Shown here: piece after piece, positions 16,946-25,108 of the stretch
Layout: every line of letters begins with the position of its first letter
Numbering within the stretch: position 1 is the stretch's first letter
Assembly (NCBI RefSeq): GCF_001655615.1
Contig: NZ_CP011567.1
Span: forward strand, 2,861,001 to 2,925,000
Direction of reading: 5' to 3'
DNA length: 64,000 nucleotides
DNA from: Pseudomonas sp. GR 6-02
Lineage (GTDB): Bacteria > Pseudomonadota > Gammaproteobacteria > Pseudomonadales > Pseudomonadaceae
The notes under the pieces: generated by a model
Seen by the model: the letters and a program-made list of their open reading frames with translations, nothing else
What the model was told of the DNA's origin: nothing
The model's database searches: none
Program-made: the position numbers and the translations under genes

Positions 16946-18364
16946 TCAGCGGGTGGTGAAAACCGATTTGAATTCTTGCAGCCAGCGCGGATGCATCACG
17001 CTGTACGCCACGGCATAGCTCAGCGCGCCAACCACGATGCTGCAGAACAGGTGCAGGTAGCCTTGAACACTCAATCGGAAAGAAACCATCAGGACGATCG
17101 CAGCCATGACCAACGAGGCAACCACGCTGCGATAGTTGGTTTCGAAAAACAGCCGCCAGTCATAGCCGATTGCGCGGTTCAACCCACGGATTTGCAGTGG
17201 CGTGATGATCGCCATCCGGGCTAGCAGGGCGAGGGCGGCGGCCATGCCGCCATAAAGGCTGCCGAAGCTATAGACCAGCGCCAGTGCCAGTACGGTGGTT
17301 GCCACTTCGGCCTTGATGGTCAGGTGGCTGCAATTGACCGCGACCAGTGCGGTTGTGGCGTACATGGCGGTATTGCCGATGGCTGCCGTGCCCGCAAGCA
17401 CTTGCAGCAGGGGAATGGCCTCGGTCCATTTGGCGCCGAAGATCAACAGGATCAGGTCATGCGCCGTGAGTGCGATGCCGATGAACAGGGGCGTCAGCAG
17501 GAAGCCGCTGACGGCGGTCGAATCGCTGATGATCGCGCGCAACCGCGAGGGATCGGCGCTGCGCCGGGCAAACACCGGCAGCGCATAGCTGATCAGGCCG
17601 TGATAGATCGCCGTGCGCGGCAGATCGATGATGCGCATCGCCATGTTGAACATGCCCACCGCGTTGCTACCGGCCGTCATGCCCAGGATGACGGTGACCC
17701 CGCGCTGTAGCGTTTGCGAACTCAGCGCGTTGATGGCAACCGGTGCACCGGCCTTCAACAGTTCGCGCAGGAGCGGGCCGTCAATGCTAAAGGCAATGCG
17801 GCGCGGGTCTGCACGCATCAATACGACAATGGACACGAACTCCATGATCAGTACCTGGGCAATGACCGCCCAGGCCCCCAACCCCCAAAGCGCGACAGCG
17901 ATGCCACCCACGCCACCACATACTTTGCCCAGTAACGTGCGCGACGCCAACATCCTGAAGTTGCCGCTACGGCGCATTTGCGCCACATAGACCCGCGCCA
18001 TCATGGTGAACAGGATTTTCACCGAGGCCACCGCCGTCATCCATCGCAGCACCGGGTCGGGTGTGTACAGCGTTACCGCGCCCGAGATGACGACGATGGA
18101 CAGCAGGCTGACGAGTACCGACGCCCAGAAGGCTGTGGCGATGTGTTTGTCTTCCAGTCGTTCGAGTCGTACCAGCGGGTCTTCCAGAACCGAGGAATAA
18201 ATCATCCCGATCAACTCGACGACGGCAATGATGACCGTGCCCACACCCAACTCTGTGGGCGACAGCAGCCTGGCATACGCGACAAAGGTAATCATCGACA
18301 GGAAAATCAGGCCGAATTTCTCGGTGAAAATCCAGATCAATTTAACCAGACGATGATTGGCCAT
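16946..18364 (-). CDS. Polysaccharide flippase (Wzx/PST family), 472 aa
   Basis: An inner-membrane protein with 12-14 predicted helices across its whole length, of the polysaccharide transport (MATE-like) family. The N-terminus KFGLIFLSMITFVAYARLLSP and the following ELGVGTV segment are typical of Wzx/WzxC. It would flip the undecaprenyl-linked repeat unit to the periplasm for polymerisation by the nearby Wzy. The start lies 13 bases after the preceding glycosyltransferase stop. Confidence 0.82.
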   Translation of the reverse strand: MANHRLVKLIWIFTEKFGLIFLSMITFVAYARLLSPTELGVGTVIIAVVELIGMIYSSVLEDPLVRLERLEDKHIATAFWASVLVSLLSIVVISGAVTLYTPDPVLRWMTAVASVKILFTMMARVYVAQMRRSGNFRMLASRTLLGKVCGGVGGIAVALWGLGAWAVIAQVLIMEFVSIVVLMRADPRRIAFSIDGPLLRELLKAGAPVAINALSSQTLQRGVTVILGMTAGSNAVGMFNMAMRIIDLPRTAIYHGLISYALPVFARRSADPSRLRAIISDSTAVSGFLLTPLFIGIALTAHDLILLIFGAKWTEAIPLLQVLAGTAAIGNTAMYATTALVAVNCSHLTIKAEVATTVLALALVYSFGSLYGGMAAALALLARMAIITPLQIRGLNRAIGYDWRLFFETNYRSVVASLVMAAIVLMVSFRLSVQGYLHLFCSIVVGALSYAVAYSVMHPRWLQEFKSVFTTR

Positions 18365-18377
18365 GGCGGATACCGGC

Positions 18378-19331
18378 TCAATGAGCGGTGGTGGACGCAG
18401 GTGCCTTGCGCAATGATTGGACGCATGCGTAGAGGAAGCGCAATGTCGGTTTGCCGTTCCTGAAGATCAGCGCTTGCCAGGAATACTCCAGCATTCGCCG
18501 GTACACACCGATCACTTGGGCATGCTCTCCTCTGCGGGAAAACAGCTCGAGAAAGTCGGAGAGGCTGCCCAGCGCGAAATCGATCCGTTGCTGCTTGCTG
18601 AGCTGCGGGCCAAAGTGGGCGAGGTACTCTTCGATGAACCTGATCTTGTGCGGGTAGTACCTTGTCGGTTGCGCGGTCATGTTGGCGCTGTTGACCATGC
18701 GCTGCAGCAGCACCTCTGGCACCGTATGGACCTCCCAGTGTTCGGCGATCCGGGTCCACATGAAGCGGTCTTCGGAGTAACGCAGGCTGGCATTGAAGCC
18801 GCCGAGTTGCATGATCACGTCGCGTCTGACCATCGCGGAGGACACGCCATTGAGGACGTTGGCGCGGATGAAATCGTCGAAATGCCTACCGTTTTTTTGC
18901 CGGTCTTCCAGTATTCGCCTGCCGTCGCTGTAGTCGTTATGCACGTAGCAATCTATCAGCCCCACCGGCCGTCCCTGACGATCCAGTTCTTCAAACAGTG
19001 CCACTTGTTGCTCCAGCTTTCGCGGATACCATCTGTCATCGGCATCGAGAAACGCCACAAGAGTCTCTTCAGTGTGCTGCAGTCCGTGGTTGCGGGCGCT
19101 GGCCTGGCCTTCGTTGGCTTGATGCAACAGCGTCAGGCGAAACGGCGCCTTGAAGTCCCTGACCCGTTGGGGGCCATCATCGGTGGAGCCATCGTCGATG
19201 ACGATGACGTGATCGGGCAGTCGCGTTTGCCCGGCCACGGACGCCAGTGTTTGCTCAATGCTGTCGGCGCCGTTGTACATCGCGATTATGACGCACACGG
19301 TATTGGGTGAAGGGTGGGCTTGGTCTGGCAT
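18378..19331 (-). CDS. Family 2 glycosyltransferase, 317 aa
   Basis: A GT-A fold inverting transferase, cytoplasmic. The N-terminal nucleotide-binding region VCVIIAMYNGADSIEQTLASV is followed by VIDDGSTDDG and the DxD-type metal site FLDADD. A later FMWTRIAEHW segment is typical of GT2 acceptor regions. It adds one sugar to the lipid-linked repeat unit. Good ribosome site (GGAG, eight bases). It sits in the operon between polymerase and flippase. Confidence 0.85.
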   Translation of the reverse strand: MPDQAHPSPNTVCVIIAMYNGADSIEQTLASVAGQTRLPDHVIVIDDGSTDDGPQRVRDFKAPFRLTLLHQANEGQASARNHGLQHTEETLVAFLDADDRWYPRKLEQQVALFEELDRQGRPVGLIDCYVHNDYSDGRRILEDRQKNGRHFDDFIRANVLNGVSSAMVRRDVIMQLGGFNASLRYSEDRFMWTRIAEHWEVHTVPEVLLQRMVNSANMTAQPTRYYPHKIRFIEEYLAHFGPQLSKQQRIDFALGSLSDFLELFSRRGEHAQVIGVYRRMLEYSWQALIFRNGKPTLRFLYACVQSLRKAPASTTAH

Positions 19332-19348
19332 GGTTATTTCTCCTTTCG

Positions 19349-20662
19349 TTACGCCTTGGCTGAATCGCGCGGCAATGCCTCGCCGGACGGACGCTGACGC
19401 AGGGTTGCTGCTGACAACACGGGGTATTTCGCGTGGTGATGCCGAAAGGACAGGGCCAGGACGCAGAACACCAGAAACTCCGCCGAGCGGTAGTTGGGCA
19501 CGACATACGCTACATAGTTGGTGAGCATGAATGATCCGACGATGACCATCGCGCTGACATGAAACCGTGCCGACTGGTCCGCCATCACGGCCCGATAGTG
19601 TTTTAGCAGTGCCTCGATCAGCATGAGGACCAGCGCCATCAACTGAACGATACCGCCGTTCAGCAAGGTTTCGATGTAGCCGTTGTGGGCATTACCGATG
19701 TAACCCCAGCGGCTGATAAAGACCTCGGCGCTGGGGCTGGACCAGAAGGCGCCGAAGCCGTAACCCTTGAGGAATTCGGCGTCGATCAGCGGTGTGAGCA
19801 GGTCCCAGATCAACGTGCGGTCGGTGAGTGATGGATCGCGACCGGTCAGCTCCAGCAGCAGCGTGTAGTTGCCGTAGAGAAAGAAACAGATCAGCAAATA
19901 GACGATCGTCGTGCCGAGGAATGCGGGCCATGAACGGTTGATGTGCAAACGGATCAGCGTGAGGAAGTACCAGTAGCTCACGGTGCCGGCAACAATCAGT
20001 GCTGTGGCGGTGGCGGATTGGGCCAGTGCAATCGCGATCAGCGAGAACAACGAGCAGATGATGGCTCGGGGATTGCCCTGACGGATCATCGGCAGCAGTA
20101 GCAAAATGGCGATCGCGTTGATCCGTGCGCCAGCATTTTTATCCGGGAAAATCCCTTTGAATGCACCCTCGCGAACACCGCCGTTAATGAAGGCGACATC
20201 GGGCCTGACAAGCGCCAGTATCAAGCCGAACAACGTAGCGGCGCCGATGAGACAGCCGAGCATGAAGGCGATTTTCTCGAGGCTGTAGTTGTAGGCGATG
20301 AAACCCGCAAAGAAGACCACGCTGATCAGCGCCACAAAACGTTTGAAACTTAACATCGGGTCGTAGGACCAACTGATCGATACCGCCAGGCAGAGCATGA
20401 ACACCAGCAGGAAGGCGTTGTTCCTGTAAAAGCTTTTGCTGAGGAAGACCTTGTTGCGGATGAAGAAGAACAGCGGTACCAGCAGGGTGATCAGACCGCA
20501 AATCTGATTGACCGCGTTGCCTTCGAGGTCTTTTTCGGCCAAGTCCAGATTTGACGTATCCGCCAGCCCGGAAAAAAATCCGATCACCTGGATGTAGAAC
20601 AGCACACCGAACAGCGTGAAGGCGTTGCGCAGCGTGCTGTACCTGAGTTCCAGTGTGTTCAT
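19349..20662 (-). CDS. O-antigen ligase/polymerase-type (Wzy-like) membrane protein, 437 aa
   Basis: An inner-membrane protein with about ten to twelve hydrophobic segments. It carries the Wzy_C/O-antigen ligase pattern: a large periplasmic loop with GRDPSLTDRTLIWDLL and then GYGFGAFWSS followed by NAHNGYIETLLNGG. It probably polymerises repeat units. The start was chosen because its ATG overlaps the preceding stop by one base (TGATG); a longer reading is possible but would run into that gene. Confidence 0.8.
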   Translation of the reverse strand: MNTLELRYSTLRNAFTLFGVLFYIQVIGFFSGLADTSNLDLAEKDLEGNAVNQICGLITLLVPLFFFIRNKVFLSKSFYRNNAFLLVFMLCLAVSISWSYDPMLSFKRFVALISVVFFAGFIAYNYSLEKIAFMLGCLIGAATLFGLILALVRPDVAFINGGVREGAFKGIFPDKNAGARINAIAILLLLPMIRQGNPRAIICSLFSLIAIALAQSATATALIVAGTVSYWYFLTLIRLHINRSWPAFLGTTIVYLLICFFLYGNYTLLLELTGRDPSLTDRTLIWDLLTPLIDAEFLKGYGFGAFWSSPSAEVFISRWGYIGNAHNGYIETLLNGGIVQLMALVLMLIEALLKHYRAVMADQSARFHVSAMVIVGSFMLTNYVAYVVPNYRSAEFLVFCVLALSFRHHHAKYPVLSAATLRQRPSGEALPRDSAKA

Positions 20663-21771
20663 CACGACTGCCTCCCGAGTAGCGCATCGAGATAAGTTTT
20701 CGCCGCGCAAGCGCTCACGAAACGGGCGGCGGCATCGATGCGGGCCTGGCGATTTACATCACGCGGCAACGTCAGCTGCATCGTGATGGCCTGCGCCAGC
20801 GCGTCAGGGTCGTCGACGGCCACCAGCGGAGCGATCGCGCCATTACCGAGAATCTCTTGCGGTCCATAGGGGCAGTGAGTCGATACCACCGGAGTGCCAG
20901 TGGCCATGGCCTCGACCAGTGCGTTGGGGCTGCCCTCGAAACGCGACGACAGTACAAAACAATCGGCCGCCGCCACTTCTGCCATCGGATCACTGGTATA
21001 GCCTGGTAAATCTAACCGGTCGGCCACGCCCACAGCGACCGCTTGTTCGAGCAATTGGGCCCTGAGCGCGCCTTCGCCGAAAATGATCAATCGGGCACTG
21101 GGATCGGGCAGTCGGGCGAAGGCGTCGATCAATACGTCAAAGCCTTTTTGTCGCGCCAGGCGGCCCACGGCGACAATCACCGGGGTGGACTTTTCCTGCA
21201 GCCAGCGGTGGTTTGGACGCGCCGGTGCCTTGTCGCGAAAATCGTTGTCGAGCACCGGATTGTCGGCGATGGTGACATCCTGGGGGCGGGTTATGGTGGT
21301 GTCGATCAGATCCTGGGCGACGCCGCGCGAGACGCAGATCACCGGATTAGGGATCAGTCGATACAGCAATGGTGCCAGCAGATACGCTGTGCGCACCTTC
21401 AACGCAGGGTTGACATATTTGTCATGGGAAAACGCGTTGCGCTCGCTGACATGCAGGCGCGCCAGCGTACCTGACAGCGCGGCGGCAGCGATGGCCACGA
21501 CGTTGACGTGGGTGAGGGCGGCCAGTAACGCGTCGAAGCGATTGTGGCGAAGAAAGCGTGCCAGCGCCGGCACGGCCCTGGAGCTGCGCGCGCTGTGCAA
21601 CTCGACCTGTTTTACCCGTGGGTCGAGGTGCGCCGAGTTCACGCCGGTGCCAGTGAGCATCAGTAAAGTCACGTCATTGCCAGCGTCAGTCAGCGCTCCA
21701 GCGAGGCGCGCCATCATTTTTTCGGCACCGCCTCCACCCAAGTCCTGCAGAATAATCAGCAATTTTTTCAT
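20662..21771 (-). CDS. Family 4 glycosyltransferase, 369 aa
   Basis: A GT-B fold retaining transferase. The N-terminal motif LGGGGAEKMMARLAGAL is the acceptor-side glycine loop. The C-terminal half has VAVGRLARQKGFDVLIDAF and the EX7E-type segment SRFEGSPNALVEAMATG. The ATG overlaps the preceding stop as ATGA, showing coupling to the next GT4 gene upstream. It is one of five transferases that would build the repeat unit. Confidence 0.88.
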   Translation of the reverse strand: MKKLLIILQDLGGGGAEKMMARLAGALTDAGNDVTLLMLTGTGVNSAHLDPRVKQVELHSARSSRAVPALARFLRHNRFDALLAALTHVNVVAIAAAALSGTLARLHVSERNAFSHDKYVNPALKVRTAYLLAPLLYRLIPNPVICVSRGVAQDLIDTTITRPQDVTIADNPVLDNDFRDKAPARPNHRWLQEKSTPVIVAVGRLARQKGFDVLIDAFARLPDPSARLIIFGEGALRAQLLEQAVAVGVADRLDLPGYTSDPMAEVAAADCFVLSSRFEGSPNALVEAMATGTPVVSTHCPYGPQEILGNGAIAPLVAVDDPDALAQAITMQLTLPRDVNRQARIDAAARFVSACAAKTYLDALLGRQS

Positions 21772-22847
21772 TGATTCCATACCTGGTAATACGCCTGCGC
21801 GGCGTATTGACTGGTGTACTGGCGGACTGCATCAGCGGCCACTTGTGCGTTTGGCGCAGCCTGGTCTTGTGAGGCCAGGCTGCGCAGCATTCCTTCGGCC
21901 AGTGCCGGTACATCATTGACCTTGACCAGTTGGCCGAGTCGGCCGTTATCAAGCAGCTCCCTGGGCCCGGTCTCGCAGTCGCAGGCCAGCACGGGCGTAC
22001 CCAGCGCCAGGGCCTCGATCAGGACGGTCGGCAAGCCTTCATGAAAGGAACTCAGGATCAGCAGTCGTGCATGCCTGATCAATGGGTAGGGATTGCTCAG
22101 GAAACCAGTGAAATGCACACGGTCCTCGATGCCCAGGTGGTTTGCCTGCAATGTCAGCGCGGCGAGTTGCGGACCATCGCCAATGATCACCAGATCCGGC
22201 AGCGCGGCGCTGCTCAAGGCCATGGCATAGGCATCGAGCAGCAAATGGAAGCCCTTCGGTTCCACCAGCCGGCCCACTGCCAACCAGAACTCGGTCGGCA
22301 ACCCTCTGAGCAGGGGCGTCTGCGCGGCGCTGAGCAGTTGTTCGGTGACCACCGCATTGGGGCAATAGCGGATACGCTGGCGACCCCAGGGCACCAGATC
22401 GGCGAGGGCCTGATGCAGGCCTTTGGATACCGCCACCACCTGATCGTTGCCGCAGAGGTACAACCCATAGAGCAGGCGCAGGGTAGTGAGGCCGATTTTC
22501 TGTTCGCCGCAATCCAGTGCCGCGTGACGGGCGTAGATGACCTTGCATGAGCGACCCAGGGTGGCAAACCAGGTGCAGAGGTTGGCCTGTTCCTTGGCGG
22601 CGATAAGGTGGGTCACACGCTCACGATGGATAAGGCGACGCAGCACACCGATCGACTTGAGCAGACCGACGAATCCATTGCCGCCACCATTGAAGGTGGC
22701 CGCTTCTTCGTCGTCCGCGGTATCGCCGTTCATGACGAAGTAACTGACCCGCTGGCCATCCTTGAGAAACTGCCGGGCCAGGCGCTGCTGGACACGCTCC
22801 AGGCCGCCATCGGGCTTGAAGTCCTTGAGGATGAACAGGATATGCAT
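21768..22847 (-). CDS. Family 4 glycosyltransferase, 359 aa
   Basis: A GT-B fold retaining transferase, distinct from its neighbour. The start is MHILFILKDFKPDGGLE, with the glycine-rich acceptor loop. The donor half shows AVGRLVEPKGFHLLLDAY, IIGDGPQ and the EX7E-type SSFHEGLPTVLIEALALG. It overlaps the following GT4 gene by four bases and starts ten bases after the WecG-family stop. Confidence 0.88.
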   Translation of the reverse strand: MHILFILKDFKPDGGLERVQQRLARQFLKDGQRVSYFVMNGDTADDEEAATFNGGGNGFVGLLKSIGVLRRLIHRERVTHLIAAKEQANLCTWFATLGRSCKVIYARHAALDCGEQKIGLTTLRLLYGLYLCGNDQVVAVSKGLHQALADLVPWGRQRIRYCPNAVVTEQLLSAAQTPLLRGLPTEFWLAVGRLVEPKGFHLLLDAYAMALSSAALPDLVIIGDGPQLAALTLQANHLGIEDRVHFTGFLSNPYPLIRHARLLILSSFHEGLPTVLIEALALGTPVLACDCETGPRELLDNGRLGQLVKVNDVPALAEGMLRSLASQDQAAPNAQVAADAVRQYTSQYAAQAYYQVWNQ

Positions 22848-22856
22848 GGTTGGCGC

Positions 22857-23564
22857 TCAGGGATAAGTGATATGGATCGTCACTTGGCGCCGGACGATCA
22901 TCGCCAGCAGATGAACAAAATTGGTCGGGTAATCGACCAGGTAGCGCTTGATGGTGTGGGGTTCGCGGTACATCCGATAGAACGCGCGCAGATGCAGACG
23001 GTTGATCAGCTCAGGGTAGTAATGGTGTGTGGCCGTCGCCTCTTGGCGTATGAAACCGCCACAGGTGAATGCCACACCGTTGAAGCCGGCACGCAGGGCA
23101 TCCTGTTCGAACTGCTCTTGAAGCCCGGCGCCCAGACCGACGATCAGGATGTTGGCTTCACTGCGGCAGATGTCCGCTTGAATACACGCGGCCTGCGGTG
23201 CATCGAAATAGCCGTTGTGATGACCGGCGATAAGCAACGCCGGGTAGCGCCCCTTGATCTTGTTGATGAACAGGTCCAGTTCGGTTTGCCTGGCACCGAC
23301 AAAATAGATGCGCTTGCCTTGTTTCTCGGCGCAACTGAAGACAGCGTCGGCGATGGACGTGAAGTCGAAGCTGACCCGACCGATCGTCCGGCCGGTGATG
23401 CGCGACATGAAGGTAGACATCAACATTCCATCGCAAAAATAGGCGATGGACGTCGGACTCCGATCGAACAGACTGCCGATGGACGCAAAGTTAATGAAGG
23501 AAAATGCTTTGTTGGCGTCCAGCAGGTTCGGTGCGAAATGCCCGATCAGTTCCAGATCTATCAT
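22857..23564 (-). CDS. WecG/TagA/CpsF-family glycosyltransferase, 235 aa
   Basis: This family adds the second sugar to the undecaprenyl-diphosphate-linked primer. Signatures are YFCDGMLMS, RIYFVGARQTE, the conserved ILIVGLGAGLQEQF and a late FYRMYREPHTIKRYL. The length fits the family (about 240). The start was set at the ATG preceded by AAGGAG with seven bases of spacing, just after the initiating transferase stop. The longer open frame upstream overlaps that gene and is not coding. Confidence 0.85.
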   Translation of the reverse strand: MIDLELIGHFAPNLLDANKAFSFINFASIGSLFDRSPTSIAYFCDGMLMSTFMSRITGRTIGRVSFDFTSIADAVFSCAEKQGKRIYFVGARQTELDLFINKIKGRYPALLIAGHHNGYFDAPQAACIQADICRSEANILIVGLGAGLQEQFEQDALRAGFNGVAFTCGGFIRQEATATHHYYPELINRLHLRAFYRMYREPHTIKRYLVDYPTNFVHLLAMIVRRQVTIHITYP

Positions 23565-23574
23565 GGCTGACTCC

Positions 23575-24966
23575 TTAATAAATGTCCTTTGAGAACAACG
23601 TGAAAGGGGTCTTGACGAGAATCTTGATGTCCAGCCACAGCGACCATTGGTTGATGTAGCTGAGGTCCTGGGCGACGCGCTGCTGCATTTTTTCCAGCGT
23701 CTGGGTTTCACCGCGATGCCCGGTGATCTGGGCCAAGCCGGTGATTCCCGGCTTGAGGCGATGACGGGCCATGTAGGCGCGTACTTTGCCGGTGTAGTAA
23801 ATATTGTGAGTGACCGCGTGCGGTCGCGGGCCGACAAGGGCCATTTCACCGAACAGCACGTTGAAAAGCTGCGGTAGCTCATCGATCGAACTACGGCGCA
23901 AAAAGCGCCCGAGCGGGGTGATGCGTTCATCTTCGCGAGAGGCTTGGCGCACTTCGCTGTCGTCATGCACATGCATCGAGCGGAACTTCCAGACCTTGAT
24001 CACCTCGGCGTTACAGCCGTAACGATCTTGTTTGAACAACACCGGGCCGGGCGAAGAGAGCTTGACCGCTGCCGCCACGATCAGCAGCAAGGGGCTGAGC
24101 ACAATAATGGCCACGGCGGCCAGGCTACGTTCGAACAGCTCTTTGCAGAGCAGGCTGCCGGGGTGCGAACTGATGAGGCTTTCATTGAGGTAGATGGCCG
24201 GCATTCGCTCTATTTCCGAGATCGATTGATTGAGCAGCACCATGCTGCCGAAATCAGGAATCCAGACCACGTCGACATTCATGTCCAGAAGGTCGATGTA
24301 CAGGGCTTCAATGATGGCTGCCTGCGCCAACGGCAGGACGATGTAGACCCGGCGTACGTGTAGGTGGGTGATGATCTCGCGAATCTCGTCGATGCGGCCC
24401 AGCAGCGGCAAAATGCTCGGTGCCGGGCCGGTATGTTCGGCGGTCGCGATAAACCCCAGTACGGGTACGCGGTTCGGTCTGGACAGTTTCCTTGCAAGCC
24501 GGCATGCGGTCGGGCAAGTACCGATGATTACCGCGCGGCGTTCGTTACAGAGCTTGCGCGAGTGCAATCGAGCCAGGTAATGCAAGGGCAGGAAGCTCGC
24601 AGCCTGGATCAGGTAACCCAATACGGTCCAGACGATGATCACTTGACGCGAAAAAATCGCGCTGGTCTGGGTGACAAAGGCGATGCTGATCAGAACGGCC
24701 AGCAGAATCAGCCAGGCCGCCAGCAAACGACCGAGCCCCGACAACCACTCATGACGCTTGTGGTAAACCTGCATGACGCTGTAGATCGGAATCGAGCCGA
24801 GCACAGTGAGAACCATCAGGATGCGGTATTCACTGGTCAGGCTGCCGATCCTCCAATGCACCAGCAATATCAATAGCAGGTTGACCAGGCTGAGCGCACA
24901 CACCCATTGGCCCCAGAAAGTCAGACCTCGCCGGTGCATCATTTGAGCGGTATATAGCGATGTCAT
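23575..24966 (-). CDS. Undecaprenyl-phosphate hexose-1-phosphate transferase (WcaJ-type), 463 aa
   Basis: This enzyme starts the repeat unit by moving a hexose-1-phosphate from UDP-sugar to undecaprenyl phosphate. The N-terminal half has four hydrophobic helices and a CoA-binding-like central domain (AVIIGTCPTACRLARKL). The C-terminal catalytic domain carries KLSSPGPVLFKQDRYG, VWKFRSMHV, RRSSIDELPQL, VGPRPH and KPGITGLAQITG. The start was chosen by GGAGG eight bases before this ATG; longer in-frame starts exist. The 140 bases up to the kinase gene show no promoter or hairpin. Confidence 0.88.
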   Translation of the reverse strand: MTSLYTAQMMHRRGLTFWGQWVCALSLVNLLLILLVHWRIGSLTSEYRILMVLTVLGSIPIYSVMQVYHKRHEWLSGLGRLLAAWLILLAVLISIAFVTQTSAIFSRQVIIVWTVLGYLIQAASFLPLHYLARLHSRKLCNERRAVIIGTCPTACRLARKLSRPNRVPVLGFIATAEHTGPAPSILPLLGRIDEIREIITHLHVRRVYIVLPLAQAAIIEALYIDLLDMNVDVVWIPDFGSMVLLNQSISEIERMPAIYLNESLISSHPGSLLCKELFERSLAAVAIIVLSPLLLIVAAAVKLSSPGPVLFKQDRYGCNAEVIKVWKFRSMHVHDDSEVRQASREDERITPLGRFLRRSSIDELPQLFNVLFGEMALVGPRPHAVTHNIYYTGKVRAYMARHRLKPGITGLAQITGHRGETQTLEKMQQRVAQDLSYINQWSLWLDIKILVKTPFTLFSKDIY

Positions 24967-25108
24967 CGGCTCAACCTCCAGGCATGGGTTGGACATCGGC
25001 GTCGAATTCTGCACGCCCTCGTTCCCGCACGCTGGTATCGATCGACTGGGATGAAGCAGTTTTTGGTGGTTGTTGGAAAGAAGCTACTCAAGAGACAGGC
25101 GCAAGGGT